Assembly: GCA_035578175.1 (NCBI GenBank) | Contig: JAQMRL010000006.1 | Location: forward strand, 21,983,506 to 22,047,505 | Direction: 5' to 3' | DNA length: 64,000 bases | Source: Catonia carolina | Taxonomy: Eukaryota > Arthropoda > Insecta > Hemiptera > Achilidae | In this document: positions 32,600-44,602 of the stretch, piece after piece | Layout: every line of letters starts with the position of its first letter | Numbering within the stretch: the first letter of the stretch is position 1 | Notes under the pieces: model-generated | Seen by the model: the letters and a program-made list of their open reading frames with translations, nothing else | Databases searched by the model: none | What the model was told of the DNA's origin: nothing | Program-made: the position numbers and the translations under genes

Positions 32600-33650
32600 A
32601 TTTTTTGTCGGTGAAGTAAGAAGGGTCTATCAAATACCCTTATTAAAAATATAGTAGAAATAACAAACAGCGAATCTTTTTTGTGTTTAACAAAATTACT
32701 TTTCTAGAATTTTTTTTTCAAGGAAATCTTCCTTGAAAAACTCAAACAGTTTTTTTAGAAAATGGTTGTTCTTTTGCTAATATAGTTCAATTTGTTTTGA
32801 ATTAATTGTATAATAAGGTACTTAGTTCTTAAAGCAACTGGAAATATTAAAAAAAAAGTTAAAAGTTCAGTTACCATGGCAAAGTAAGGTCCATTAAAAT
32901 TCGTTCAACATTTCATTTATAAATTACAATATTACGTGTCTTGAAACTCAAGAAAAATTGTTGAGTTCTAGGAAAGCTAATTATAACTTTGTTTTACCAA
33001 AATATTTTTAATTAAAAAAATAGAGAGTACGTAATATTTTCACAAAATATTACTCATCTACTTTTATTTCACTTTGATTGAATTGTCACAATATGTAATT
33101 TTTTTCAAATATTAAAAAAACCTTTGAGGGAATATTTAAAAATAGTTCTGGCACGTCATAGAGATTAATTTGATACACTTAATTTGATACTAAACTTCAG
33201 TGTGTAAATTTAAAGATTACAGAGATATCACTTTTTATATAACCAAACTTTTGTATTTCAACCCAAAATGAGGTTGGTAACTTGGGAGATAATTTTTTAT
33301 ATGTTATAAACTGAATGTGATTCAGTCTATTACGTACTATATGAAAAAACACGTTAATATTTTTAAGAGTAAAAATGTTCATAAGAAGAAAAACTCCCTC
33401 CTTTCTGTAGGTACAAAACTTTTTAACGATTCAAATTAGTGTTCTCAAATATTTTTACCAGTAAGTACAATGAACGCATAAATTTTGTACCACCGTAAAA
33501 AAAATATATAGGTGTACTCTGGTAAACAATACATAACACAATCAATTTTTTTTACTTTATTTAAGAAAAATAAACTACAACTGTGTAACAATTTAACACA
33601 ACCAGCAGTTGTAATGTCAAAAGTTTTATATAATTGTCTTGATGTCACTT
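32600..33650. other. AT-rich stretch, nothing recognised
   Basis: About 1 kb. Two minus-strand frames (33197-33382, 33445-33648) carry no family features. Confidence 0.5.
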
Positions 33651-33654
33651 GTTT

Positions 33655-34010
33655 GAGTTAGTCACCCAGCGGTAACCCTTGAAGGCAATTCACGAAAGGT
33701 CTCTAATCCATTGCCCTTTTTAGAGTTCTAGGTGGGTTGTGTGGTAGGTGAGGCGCGGACAATGACTAAATTTGTAGATTTGTGTGATAGTGTAGTTTGC
33801 TATGAAAACGTCCGTATAGTTTCTTTACTGTTTCGTCTACCATTTCGATGTTAAGGTCTCTATGTAATATTTTGTTACTAACGTATTGCCTGTAATGGTG
33901 CGTAAAGTTTTGTCCTGGAATATCTGAATACGTTTTATGTTAGATACTAACAAATAATTCATTTGTTTAGCCGTCTCTGCAGGCGCATTGGTTCCTGTCG
34001 CTAGATTATT
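33655..34010 (-). pseudogene. Jockey-like LINE C-terminal fragment
   Basis: The minus strand reads NIKRIQIFQDKTLRTITG in one frame, then after a shift YVSNKILHRDLNIE, then KKLYGRFHSKLHYHTNLQI with a stop, and LPHNPPRTLKRAMD. These match Jockey-type C-termini (QTFQNK.LRTI..APWYVSN..LH.DL ... PRRLKR.W..DL). One frameshift and at least two stops make it dead. Confidence 0.85.
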
Positions 34011-34014
34011 TTAG

Positions 34015-34930
34015 AGATTTAAAGTTAAGGTCTCGAATTCAATTCTTGCTAATAATCTGCAAAACTTTTTACGTTAAAATCTATCAATACTCTCTTATTA
34101 TCCAATGTAGTTGCTTATAACCGAACAGTATCCTGAGATTACTCAGTTAGTTCTAACAGTGCAAGTATGTTTGTAAAAAATTTACTTTCGATTTAAGTTA
34201 AGTATTACAAAGAGTATAAAATAATAGTTTTACATCCATTGTTATAATACAAAAACGCTTTCGACAAGATATATCTTATCCAAATGGACCGGTTACTATT
34301 TACTTAGCAAATACTGGTCTTAATACTACTTTATAATTGAACTATGCAATTTTTTTATTTTTATTAATAATAACAATAATTTTATTAAATAAATTATTCA
34401 TACTGAAATATGAATTCATTAATTATTGTCGCAAATAATTTGCATTTAACGTAATCATTATAATTATTTACATGTTTTGTCCATTAATCATAACTTAATT
34501 AATTAATACTAAGTGTACAGTACTTACGCTTACTTACACATCAGAATTTATTTTTAATAAATGCAATTTGCAAGTATAATTTACTTTACCGAGAAAACTA
34601 TTTCCTTAATACATTAGTAAGTACTTAAAGGTTTGTATGTTATTTTGTGACGTTTTCTATTTTGTTTCAAAATGAATCTATGTAAGCATGACTTGTCAGA
34701 CTAAGAATATGGTATCTAAATTTTATTCCATGTTATAACGTAGACATTTTTGTGTCAACTGGATATCATTATGTTATAATAAAATTAAATCAATAATTTT
34801 TTTTCTTATAAGTATAACCTTTCTGCATATGAAAAAATATGGTGAGAGTTTAAGTTCTGGTGTAAATACGACTTTCTTTTGCCAATGTAAATAATAAAAA
34901 ACAACCTATATATAATCATGATTAAAAATT
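34015..34930. other. AT-rich stretch, nothing recognised
   Basis: No gene or repeat was recognised. Confidence 0.5.
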
Positions 34931-34934
34931 CAAA

Positions 34935-35215
34935 AAAAATATAACCTAATTTTAATATGCATGAGTGACGCTAAATGAAAATAAACCTGTGGTGGATTCT
35001 GATTTTGATGAACAAAATTTATGGAAAATCACTAATTTTTTTGTTGCTTTTTATTTATTTGAAAATTAAAAAATTGCACATAAAAACAACGAGTAAATGA
35101 GTTGATTATGAAATGAGATAAAATGTGATTTAAGACTTCAAGGAGATTGAGACTTTTCAGACCCCATGAACCTAAAAACCATGACCAATTAAAATGAAAG
35201 CAGAGCTAAAATATA
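34935..35215. repeat. Partial copy of dispersed repeat E
   Basis: It shares atgcatgagtgacgctaaat-like sequence with 1145-1165 and 61510-61540, and cagaccccatgaacctaaaa with cagaccccctgaacccaaaa at ~60817-60836. Orientation of the blocks is not consistent between copies, so this may be a composite or an element with inverted ends. Confidence 0.4.
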
Positions 35216-35263
35216 ATTGATAACTTTGTTATATGCCGCACTGACGAATACATACTCAATTAA

Positions 35264-35821
35264 CCCTTTATACGTCTTTGGTAAGTATACATACCACTGG
35301 CAATAAGGTCGATTTTATTTAAGAATAAGCTATGCAGTTAAACCTTTTTGCCATTTTATGGTTTTATAGATGTTCTCTGGTAAGTAGGCTATCCACATTT
35401 TGAAATGAGTGCGCAGAGACCATTTTATTCATGAGTTGCTCGAATGTGGTAAGGATTCATACCAGCGTATACTACAGTGTTGTTTTGTTGTTACTTTTGT
35501 ACAGTGCTTAGAGAAATTTAGTTTTTACGGGAAAGCAAGCATTCATACTGATATAAAATTAAGATAAGTTATTCTACACATTTTTTGTTATATTGTACTA
35601 CAAGTTGTTTCAATAAGCACTCTTACCACTAAACATTTTTTGTTTTCCATTTCAATAAATGTTTTTTGGTAAGTATACTTACCAAAGTTTCACATTGAAA
35701 CAAAGAAATATCTTACTGTTCTGCCTCTAGAAATACATTATTCAAGTCTCTATACAGCAAAATTTTACATTTCATAACATACCTACATATTTTCCACCGC
35801 AGTACTGCCCTATAAAGAGTT
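35264..35821. mobile_element. piggyBac-like TTAA MITE with palindromic subterminal motifs
   Basis: TTAA at 35260-35263 and 35822-35825. The ends are CCCTTTATACG (left) and, reverse complemented, CTCTTTATAGG (right). It is 558 bp and non-coding. The motif ggtaagtatac(a/t)tacc occurs near the left end (35279-35296) and as the perfect palindrome ggtaagtatacttacc near 35670-35686, with a third, weaker copy (ctggtaagtaggctatcc) near 35378. Confidence 0.72.
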
Positions 35822-35829
35822 AAGGGGAT

Positions 35830-36585
35830 AAAGTATTAAAAAATTTAAATAGTTATGTTGATTTTTGTTTCTGATGCATATTAGTGTTTGAAATTTTCTC
35901 TAAGAAAAGGCGTAAATATTATATTTCTACGATAATTGTAAATATTTTTTTCGTTAACCTCAAAAGCTGGTGCCACTTCTAAACCGAAACGAGAATAAGG
36001 CTGTTTCCGAAAATGAAGTTTCTTTTGTACACTTTTTTCAGGATCTACTTAAGATATTTGATTGATGTTTTTAATGAAAGACCCATTCTTTCTGTTTATT
36101 CTGAGCGTTTAAAAATTTAATTAGTTTTAATTATTTTTTCATTAAATTTTTAAATTATCACCAAAAGGTCTTTTTGGAAAACAAATTTAACTACATCAAT
36201 TTAAACATTTAATTTACTCAAAATGTGTACCAAAGAATGATCTAGGAGACAAAAATCAAAATAAAGTGTCTGACTTACGTAGTTTTTGAGAAAAACTGAC
36301 AAATGTGACAAACTATGAAGTACAGAGATAGATGATCTCCCTAAGTCATTAAATGTGGAAACCCAAACGCTGATATACAGAGACATGTGAGATATTAAGC
36401 AAGCTATGTTTTTGGCTTGGAAAATAAAATCTTGAAAAGTAAGAATTCTTTAAGAGTAAGGAATTTTGTTTTCAATCTATGGTGTGTACTTTCTGTGCTC
36501 TCATACGCTGAAAAATAATTTTTTTACAAAAGACCTAATGGAGAGTCTGGCCAAGACAAATATGGAGACACCATGGAGACACCAA
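35830..36585. other. AT-rich stretch, nothing recognised
   Basis: No gene or repeat was recognised; the short minus-strand frame at 36201-36386 has no family features. Confidence 0.5.
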
Positions 36586-36587
36586 TG

Positions 36588-36930
36588 CTAAGTATCTATA
36601 TATTAATTGAAAGTCGAGTCAGAAATGAGGGTGTTCGTCATAAAACTAAATTAATACTACATTTAAAACAGCATGTAATACTATTGAAACGGCTATAAGC
36701 CGGACTTAAAATAAGGCAGACATATATAAAGAATGCAACAAAAAGATTGAACAGTGAAGTCCCTAGTTGGGAAGAGCGGTAGAGCTCGTCCACAAACAAG
36801 GCGGGTAGATGATTTCAAACTGGTGGCAAGATTTAACTGAAGCAGATTAAGGAATTGCGGAGGCAAATAGAGGATGTCTACATCTAATACTGGATCATGA
36901 CAAGGTGAAGAAAAAGAATAAATAGATATA
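36588..36930 (+). pseudogene. LINE C-terminal fragment
   Basis: The plus strand reads MLSIYILIESRVRNEGVRHK, then after a shift VDDFKLVARFN. This corresponds to the post-RT region ML.IS..DR.RN..IR..TK ... RP.TRW.DD..KVAG of insect LINEs. It ends in an A-rich tract near 36905-36930. Multiple frameshifts and stops are present. Related to 63545-63925. Confidence 0.72.
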
Positions 36931-37172
36931 TAATAAATTATAAATGCAAAATTTTCTGCCTTGCGTCTTATTTCTGTATTAAATTATTTTAGTCTATCAG
37001 TAAGTTAAATATATAAAATTTTTTTAAAAGTAAATTTTAATGTCACTGTTTAATTTATTGTTATACTTAAAACTTTGGTATCGAACATTTGTTTTTTTTT
37101 TGTATATTTTCATTTTATTAACGTTATATATTCCTTAAGTTCTCAACAGATTTGATGGTTTTATGATATATT

Positions 37173-37568
37173 GTTGTTGTTTAGCTCCACAGCCGAAAGG
37201 TTGGTTTGAACCTCTAAAGGTTTTACTAAGTAAAAACGAAGAGTGGGGTGGTTTACTATTGCCTTTCTCACTGAGTTGAAAGATTATGCTTAGCATACCC
37301 TCCGTAAAGCACCCACTTTCCACCCTGCAAATGTCACCTTCACTTCATTCACCCCAGGGTCTGGCTGTATAGTGAAATTCATAACTCTCAGAGGAGATAA
37401 CTCTGACTAGTATCTTTTACACCTCTACCTCTTCTGCTCTTAAATAGTTTAGTCATATAATTGGCTGACTATGTGGTAAGAAACAGAACTATTTTCTGTA
37501 GCCCTGGAACCACCAGATCGAGTGCAATTAATTTAACACTCAACCTGCCCGTTATGGGCAAGTTACCG
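37173..37568 (+). repeat. Element C copy 7
   Basis: A full-length plus-strand copy with a perfect 12-bp duplication, ttatgatatatt, at 37161-37172 and 37569-37580. It begins gttgttgtttagctccacag and ends with the hairpin gcccgttatgggc plus eight extra bases (agttaccg) before the duplication. Confidence 0.92.
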
Positions 37569-37584
37569 TTATGATATATTAGTT

Positions 37585-38335
37585 CCAAATAAAGAATTAA
37601 AAATAAGAAAGTCAAAAAATAGTTCATCGGTAACTCTCCCGTACAATCAGTGACTTGTACCTTATACAGAATGTAGCGGGTAATTTTACTATGCGCACTC
37701 GTTACCAGTTCCTAGTACTCCGCTTGTATCAGGTAGGCCTACAAAGTATCAATATCCAAGAAGTTGCCCCATTACTAACCCAGAACTTTTAAGATATGAA
37801 ATTAAAATGAGTTCAAACTACTTTTTTGAAAAACACTCAAATTACTTAAATCTTCTGTAAACATGTTTTTAGTTTTGTGTATATTTTACGGAGCAGATCT
37901 TTCTGAAACAATTGATTTTATTTTATTAATACATTTTCTTTTACGCCAATAAATAAATAAAAAAGAAATCATCGTCATAAATCAAAATCAACCATTTTTT
38001 GTGAAAATTTTGACTTTTTAAACTTTAATTCCTTCTTCAAAAATTTAAATACATTACAATGTTTTCTGAAATTTTAACGTTTGTCCTACTCAACCAATTT
38101 CAAAGATTTAAAAAGTAATCCTCAGAAACTTCTTTTCTAGGTCTTTTTATGCAAAAAAAAAAATATTGAATTTTAAACATGTTTTTTGACTTTATTAGTA
38201 AAATTCACGACTGTATATAAAACACCGAATGAATGAGATGATTATGAAATGCGATGTAACGCGCTTTAAGACGTAGAGGAGATCACCACTTAACTGAGTG
38301 CTTCAGCTGTAAGGTGTCTACATAATTATTGTTTA
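37585..38335. other. AT-rich stretch, nothing firm
   Basis: Mostly unrecognised. 38205-38285 (gaatgaatgagatgattatg and following) weakly resembles part of repeat E at ~35090-35140. Confidence 0.4.
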
Positions 38336-38348
38336 CATAATCTTGTAT

Positions 38349-38738
38349 CTTCTTCTTAAGGTGCCCCATCCCTAAGGACATTGGCGATCATCATGGCCCA
38401 CTTCACTCTATCTGCTGCTGTCCTGAAAAGCTCTATTGATGTTTTTCCACACCATTGTCGTAAATTTTTCAACCAGGATGTGCGTCGTCTTCCCGATCCC
38501 CTTTTGCCCTCCACCTTCCCTTGTATGACCAGCCGCATCAATTCATACTTTTCGTTCCTTAGAATGTGACCGAAATATCCCATTTTCCTTTTCTTTATGG
38601 TGTTGAGCAGTTCCTTATCCTTCTTCATTCTTCTTAGCACTTCCATATTTGTTATGTGCTCTGTCCAGGATATTCTCCACATTCTTCGGTAACACCACAT
38701 TTCAAAGCTACTGAGTCTTTTCTCCATCGTCTCTGTGA
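38349..38738 (-). pseudogene. LINE C-terminal fragment, long open frame, with target-site duplication
   Basis: A minus-strand frame of 123 codons (38356-38727) with FEMWCYRRMWRISWTEHITN, then KKRKMGYFGHILRNEKYELM and GRRRTSWLKNLRQWCG. This is the post-RT tail of a common insect LINE (ELWCYRRML.I.W...TN..VL.R......L...I..RK..Y.GHI.R). It is 5'-truncated. The flanks atcttgtat at 38340-38348 and 38739-38747 form a duplication of at least 9 bp. The 3' tail is (AAGAAG)-rich. The open frame suggests a fairly young insertion. Confidence 0.9.
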
Positions 38739-38760
38739 TCTTGTATACTATCTGAAATTC

Positions 38761-39152
38761 TGCCCATAACAGACAGATGGAGTGTCAAATTATTTACATT
38801 CAATCTGTTCATGCAGGGATAAAATAAATAGTTTCTGTTTCTTATCACGTGGCCAGCCAATTAAATGTCTGAATCATTTAAAAATTTACAAAAGAGGTAG
38901 AGGTGCAAATGACACTAATAACAGTTGTCTTTTCTAGAAGTAATGAATTTTATCATGTAGCCAAACCCTGTGGTGAATGAAGTGAAGGTGTCATATTCAG
39001 AGTGGAAAATATGTGCTTTTCAGAGGGCCCGGCATGCTGATAAGCGTACTTTTCTACTCAGTGAGGAAGGTAATAATAAACCACCTCACTCCTCGTTTTA
39101 CATAGTAAAACCTCTTAAGGTTCAAACCAGCCTTTCGGCTGATGACCTGAAC
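38761..39152 (-). repeat. Element C copy 8
   Basis: A minus-strand copy starting, at its 3' hairpin, ctgcccataacagacag directly after atctgaaatt (38751-38760). The other flank is atccgaaatt (39159-39168), a duplication with one mismatch. The 5' hairpins cagcctttcggctg and ttttacatagtaaaac are present. Confidence 0.88.
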
Positions 39153-39169
39153 AACAACATCCGAAATTA

Positions 39170-41080
39170 CATATATCAAAATAATTTCCCTACTCCATTG
39201 TTGTAGTAGACGTCTGTGGGGATTTCCGGTAAGGTGTGGAAAAGATGATTACTATAGCGAGGTAATTTCTTACAGAATCTTGTATAAATTTTATGAAATA
39301 ATTCGTTTTATACGGAATTTTGAGGTCATTATGGAAAGAGTCATTAGTAACGTAAAGGGAGAATTTCCATTTAATCGTAATAATTTTGAATGAAATTGTT
39401 GAATTTTAGGAATTATGGACGTTTTAGGAGTTCCATACATTTGGAAGACGTACATCCAAACAGGCCATAGATAAGTTTTGTGAAGAAGAGTTTTGAGAAG
39501 TAGTGGTAATTTAGACCGTTTAGAAAGTAAAAAGTAAAATAAACTTCGTCTGTCGTTCAGAGTTTTCCGTTTAAAAACAAAAACAGCGTTTTGAAAATTT
39601 AAAAAAATATTTACTATTTTTAGGAATTAAAAAAAATTTGTGAATATAAAAGAAATACTATAACCATACAAGGTACTCTAGAACTGGGAGTTTTATTTAA
39701 ATTTATACCGATTTTATGTATATATACTCACTAAAGTACATCCAATTTTAGATTTTTAAAACTAGTGGTTGATTTTTCAAATACAACTTGATTTTAGTGA
39801 TCAGGGTAAAATTTTGTGATAAATTTGTATTTAAAGATTATATCAATTTTAAGCAGAAGTATGTTTTTAACTGGCTTGCACCTAAAATTAATATTTTTAA
39901 AAGGTAGTTTTTCCCCAATTATAGTATCAAAAAATTACTATTAATCATAAAATACAAATGTATAGAAGGAAGAGGAAACTAACAGAATCATCGGACGGAC
40001 AACTTAACTTGTTTAGCAAGCCCCTTTTCAAACTGTATAATTTTGAATAAGAATAAAAACTACGTTAAGTGTACAATACACTAAGATACCGCTTGTTTAT
40101 CATCATCCATCATTTATTACATATAAATCATACACAATATAAACACGTTTGAAATAATACAATAATACAATAGAGGTTTTAGTTTATTATTACTTTTTAT
40201 ATTTTTTGGGCGTGATATTTTGACCTGGAGTGTAAGCCTAAAATTTCTTCCTTTTCATTCTTTTATTTTGGAATTTAATTCCCATGTTTAACATGTTTCT
40301 TTTGTGAGTTAGTTTTATTTTGTTAAAAGTATTGCCGCTGGTTAAGTAAACTTGTTAAAGAAGATAAGTTGTTAACTGATTCGTATTTTTATAAAATAGG
40401 TTATTATTTAACGTTCCATAATTCCCTGATATTTTTTTTATTATTTTTCGTTGAAATAGCAAAGAAAATAATAGAAATTCTGTTTATCTATTCATAAGTT
40501 AAAATCATTAGGTTTCTTTTAACGCATTAAAGTATCTTTTACTAATCCGCGATATGGATTTAAGACTCCTTGAGGTTATAGTATAATTGTGTATTTCATA
40601 ATAATTAAAATGCGTGATAGGCCTACATAATCAATATATAAGATAATAATTATAATTATAACATAAAAAAACTTTTAAAAAGTTACAATTCCATTCAGAT
40701 ATATTGTCATTTTAAAAGTAGATTTGCAATGTCAATATTGCAAGGAAAGGGAATAAATTTATTCCCGCTAATGACGCCATATGCTGTAAGCCAATTTTAC
40801 TACGACAAGGTAATTATAAAGAAAACTTCGGAAAGAATGATTTTTTTTTATTTCTGGGGCTATTTTTAATGAGGCCTACATTGCTGAACTCTTTACTGGC
40901 ATTCTATCCCAGTACTTGGGTACTTTCTAATCCCATATTTTGAAAATACTGTAGCCTAATGGGATGTAAAAGAAATAGTTACTGTATTTATCTTTCTCTG
41001 ATTTTAAGGCTACAGTTTGAGAAAAGCCTTATAAGGCAATTTTTATAAGCCTTTTAATGCAATATTGCTTTATTTCAGGC
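39170..41080. other. AT-rich stretch, nothing recognised
   Basis: About 1.9 kb. No gene or known repeat copy was seen. Confidence 0.5.
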
Positions 41081-41640
41081 ATATATAAGGCAGGAATGGG
41101 AATTTTTCCACTCAAAAAAATTGTACTGTGCCCAATGGGTCAACCATTTAAAGAAGTGAAAATGAGTGCTGAAACAGGAAGAAATGCCTAACCCGTGAAG
41201 AGAAGAAGTTTGAGAAAAGAATGGTAAGGTAACACATCTCTTTTCATCGTGACCACACAAAAGTTTTGTAGGAAGAAGTTGCTAACTCTCTTTCCAGGTC
41301 AGGAAATCAAACCACCACTTTTCAAAGCTGTAGAGTTACCTGTATTTATAAATGATGGGACTATTCAGCTTTTGATTCTGCATCATTTACAGAATATCAA
41401 CCTTTGAAACTAATAGTTTCTGTGCCCCACTAAGTCTTACCAGGATCTGTGGAAAAATTAGTCTATCTAGACAAACTCAATCACTCATATACGAGTATTA
41501 TGGAAGATCTGCAGGCTTTCAAAGGATTAGTTGAGCTTACTTAAACTTTAAAGATACTTATCACTTTTGAGCATGGAAACTCGGCCTACAGTCAAGATTT
41601 TCTTTGTAGATCAGGTGTTATTTTTGCGCGTGATAAACTG
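41080..41640. other. Less AT-rich block of unknown origin
   Basis: Moderately higher GC. The plus strand has a pyrimidine-rich tract followed by AG (ctctctttccaggtcagg, 41287-41304) that resembles a splice acceptor, and a frame after it (QEIKPPLFKAVELPVFINDG) of ~45 codons. I recognise no family, and stops follow. It could be a decayed element or an exon; the evidence is insufficient. Confidence 0.25.
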
Positions 41641-41784
41641 ATTTGTACATTTTATTGTATTTTATTCATGTATAATATTTCGATTATTTTAATCGAATAT
41701 GTTAGTTGTAAATATTTCTAGTTAAAGGTAATATAATGTGCAAATACATTTTTTATTAGATCTATTGAGCAAAAATGAATACAC

Positions 41785-41786
<2 letters not shown>

Positions 41787-41837
<51 letters not shown>
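41787..41837. repeat. (TTA)n microsatellite
   Basis: About 17 units of TTA/ATT repeat. Confidence 0.97.
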
Positions 41838-41839
<2 letters not shown>

Positions 41840-42351
41840 AACTAACGATAAATATTTTACCTTGGTTGACCATTTATTCAGTTTCCAGCGATTTGGAGAG
41901 TTTGGTAAACGAAGGGTCACTTCGAGCTGCATACAAGCAGCTTTTTTTGCGTAGGAACGATCCAGATATTTGCAGCTTCAGAAGGTAGATGGATTTTCTT
42001 CTCAGCTAGTTCTATGGAATGGAATGCCTAAGAATCCTTACCTCATACTCAGTGGTGCTAGGATTGAAGCCTGGTCACAGCAGAGAATTATAAAACTATT
42101 TTAGAGATTTTAAACTCGTTAAACGATCCAGACTTATCTGGGACTCGAAGGAGAGACTTTTGCTCTTCACTCTACCATTACATTACTAACATTACGACTT
42201 CACAGAGGTAGCTAGATTTATTTAACATTAGTATAACTAATTTAAAATATCAGAACCAGAAAACCCAATTTTTTTCAATCCCGTCCAGTAAAATAGCTTT
42301 AAAAAGTTGAGAACGTCTATTTCCAATTCTTGAAATAATATAATTTATAAT

Positions 42352-42792
42352 CTGACTTGGCACAAACACATTCAGATGAAAAGGAAACAGCTGGATTTAA
42401 AATTTAGGAAGATGTATTGGGTCGTTGGTAGGCGTTCCCAGCTTTCGATTGTTAGCAAACTACTTTTGTACAAATCCATGCTGAAGCCGGTTTGGACCTA
42501 CGGGATTCAGTTATGGGGCACAGCATCGACTTCAAACATCGAGATTCTGCAACGGTTTCAATCAGAAGCTCTGCGGACCATACTAAATGCACCGTGGTAT
42601 ATTACCAACGCCGGCATACATCGTGATATGCATGAGCAGAAGGTACGAGAAAAAATACGAAATTTCAGTTGTAAATATATCAAACGTCTAAACAACTGCG
42701 TAAATCACTTATCACTGAATATCTTAGACAACAGTACTAATGTCCATCGCCTAAAGTGTGCTACAGTAATGGATCTACCAAAGCGATTCTGA
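42352..42792 (+). pseudogene. Jockey-like LINE C-terminal frame
   Basis: An open plus-strand frame reads LTWHKHIQMKRKQLDLKFRK, then the WTYGIQLWGTAS block (~42497-42532), NIEILQRFQSEALRTILNAP (~42538-42597) and a C-terminus ...VHRLKCATVMDLPKRF with stop. These are signature blocks of the thumb/C-terminal region of Jockey-type reverse transcriptases (compare R..IWTYGIQLWGTAS.SNI..LQRFQSK.LR.I..APW). A short deletion shortens the HRDL..P segment. It is 5'-truncated, and RT catalytic motifs are absent. The uninterrupted frame suggests a recent insertion. Confidence 0.92.
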
Positions 42793-42799
42793 TAGTGTG

Positions 42800-44590
42800 A
42801 TTTTAAAATTGTAAATAATGTAATGTTAAAATTCTGTAGATGACTGGCGTGTTTGAGTGTGAATGTGTAAATAACTGAATGAAAATTTTAAATTATCTCC
42901 AGTAAAGTTCGGTGTACATTTTATATTTTGGAATTATGTGCTTATTATTTATTACTTCTCATTCTGTTTTTTTCGTTTTAAAGGAGGTTTTGGTTATTTT
43001 ATTTTTATTTGTTTTTTTTAAACTATCTAATTTTTATTGTAAATAATAATTAAGAGCAGTATAATATGTTTTAATTTTATAATTTGTTAATTACACCAGT
43101 GAGTTGTAATTTGTTGATGTGTTAATTCTAATTGATAAGTTGCATTTATTGTTATACAACAGATTATGCATTAAAAAATGTTATATGAAAAAAAAAATAT
43201 AATTTGTTATTATTTTTCAGTAATAGAAGTGTTTTAATAATAGTAAAATAAATTCACATTGAGAAATATCTGTAATATTCTCTTCAATTATACATAATCA
43301 GAAAATTTCTATAGCAAAAATGCCGACAGTATCCATCCTTAGTCATGAACAAGAGATCAGTTTTTGAAATTTCTTTACAAATAGATTTAATTCAGCTTTA
43401 GTATTAGTGGTTTTACTCGATGTTTCTTGTTTAAATGTAGAATTTTCATTGAGCTAACAATATAATAGTACATTTTTTATTAAAAATAAAGAGAATGTGG
43501 GTAGAAATGATGCACGCAAACGTTTAAGAAAGTATTTTATTTGTTTCACTTAGAACAATTCTAAAGGACAGTACACATTTATAAATTACTTTGAATTTCC
43601 TTATCACATAATTTAAATAAATTACAAGAAAATCACAAAATTTTAAGATAGGTGGTCAAAGAAATATACTATAACCTCCCGTGATGAAGTCCAATTTAAT
43701 TCACAAATTACTGAGCAAATTATATTAAAAGTGACAAAATTTCGTTTTATATTCATATAATAAAATTTAAATATTTAAAACAAGATAAGGGACATGATTT
43801 TTATTACATTTTATTACCAAAAATAAAATTTTAAATTTGCAATACAAATGACTAGATGTTATATTATTAACTTGTAACCTAATTGAGAAAGAAAATTTTT
43901 AATTTTATTCAAATCAAATTTGACATTTAAAAACTAAATTAAAAATATAAAAATTACAAGTTGTAATCTTATTTTATCGAATACGTATATTACGTAGGTT
44001 GTTATTTTTTAAGTCTTAAAAGACGATGTCGGTATTAAATCGCTTTGACTTGTAACATTCCGTAGTAATAAGGTCACAAGCAATGAAAATATAATACCGA
44101 ACTCATATTACTTGACCTACTATTGCAAGAAAGAACAATAGCAGGTTGGGCGACTTCATTTTTTCAGCTCTCACATTTTTATATATATAAATTGTAGGCC
44201 TGTTTGTTTATGTGTGAACGATTGTGTGTTTTGTATTTATTTTTAATGTGTAGGCGTGAAAAATAATGTGACAAGAACACAACGTGAATTACATGTTTGT
44301 AAAATGAAACTGGTTGTACTTAGAACTTATTTTAACACTTCTTTATAGATGTATTTAAAAATAGAGATTGAAAATAAATTTTTAATATCAAGTCACTCAC
44401 AAAAAGAACTTGCTCTTGATTATTTAATCTTTAAGCCCCGTCGTTAGGTCGATGGTAAGAAGAAAAATAAATTGTAGAAAGGTAAAATTCAAAATGAAAT
44501 GTACGTTTTTGATTCCCGGCTAAGGTAAAACAAAACACAAAGTTGAAAAAAACGTCTGCTATGCTATCTAATCCCGAAATTGTTTTTGCC
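42800..44590. other. AT-rich stretch, nothing recognised
   Basis: It begins with the probable 3' untranslated region of the preceding Jockey-like copy (no clear poly-A). The remaining ~1.6 kb has no recognised feature. Confidence 0.5.
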
Positions 44591-44602
44591 CCAGTAAATT
44601 AA

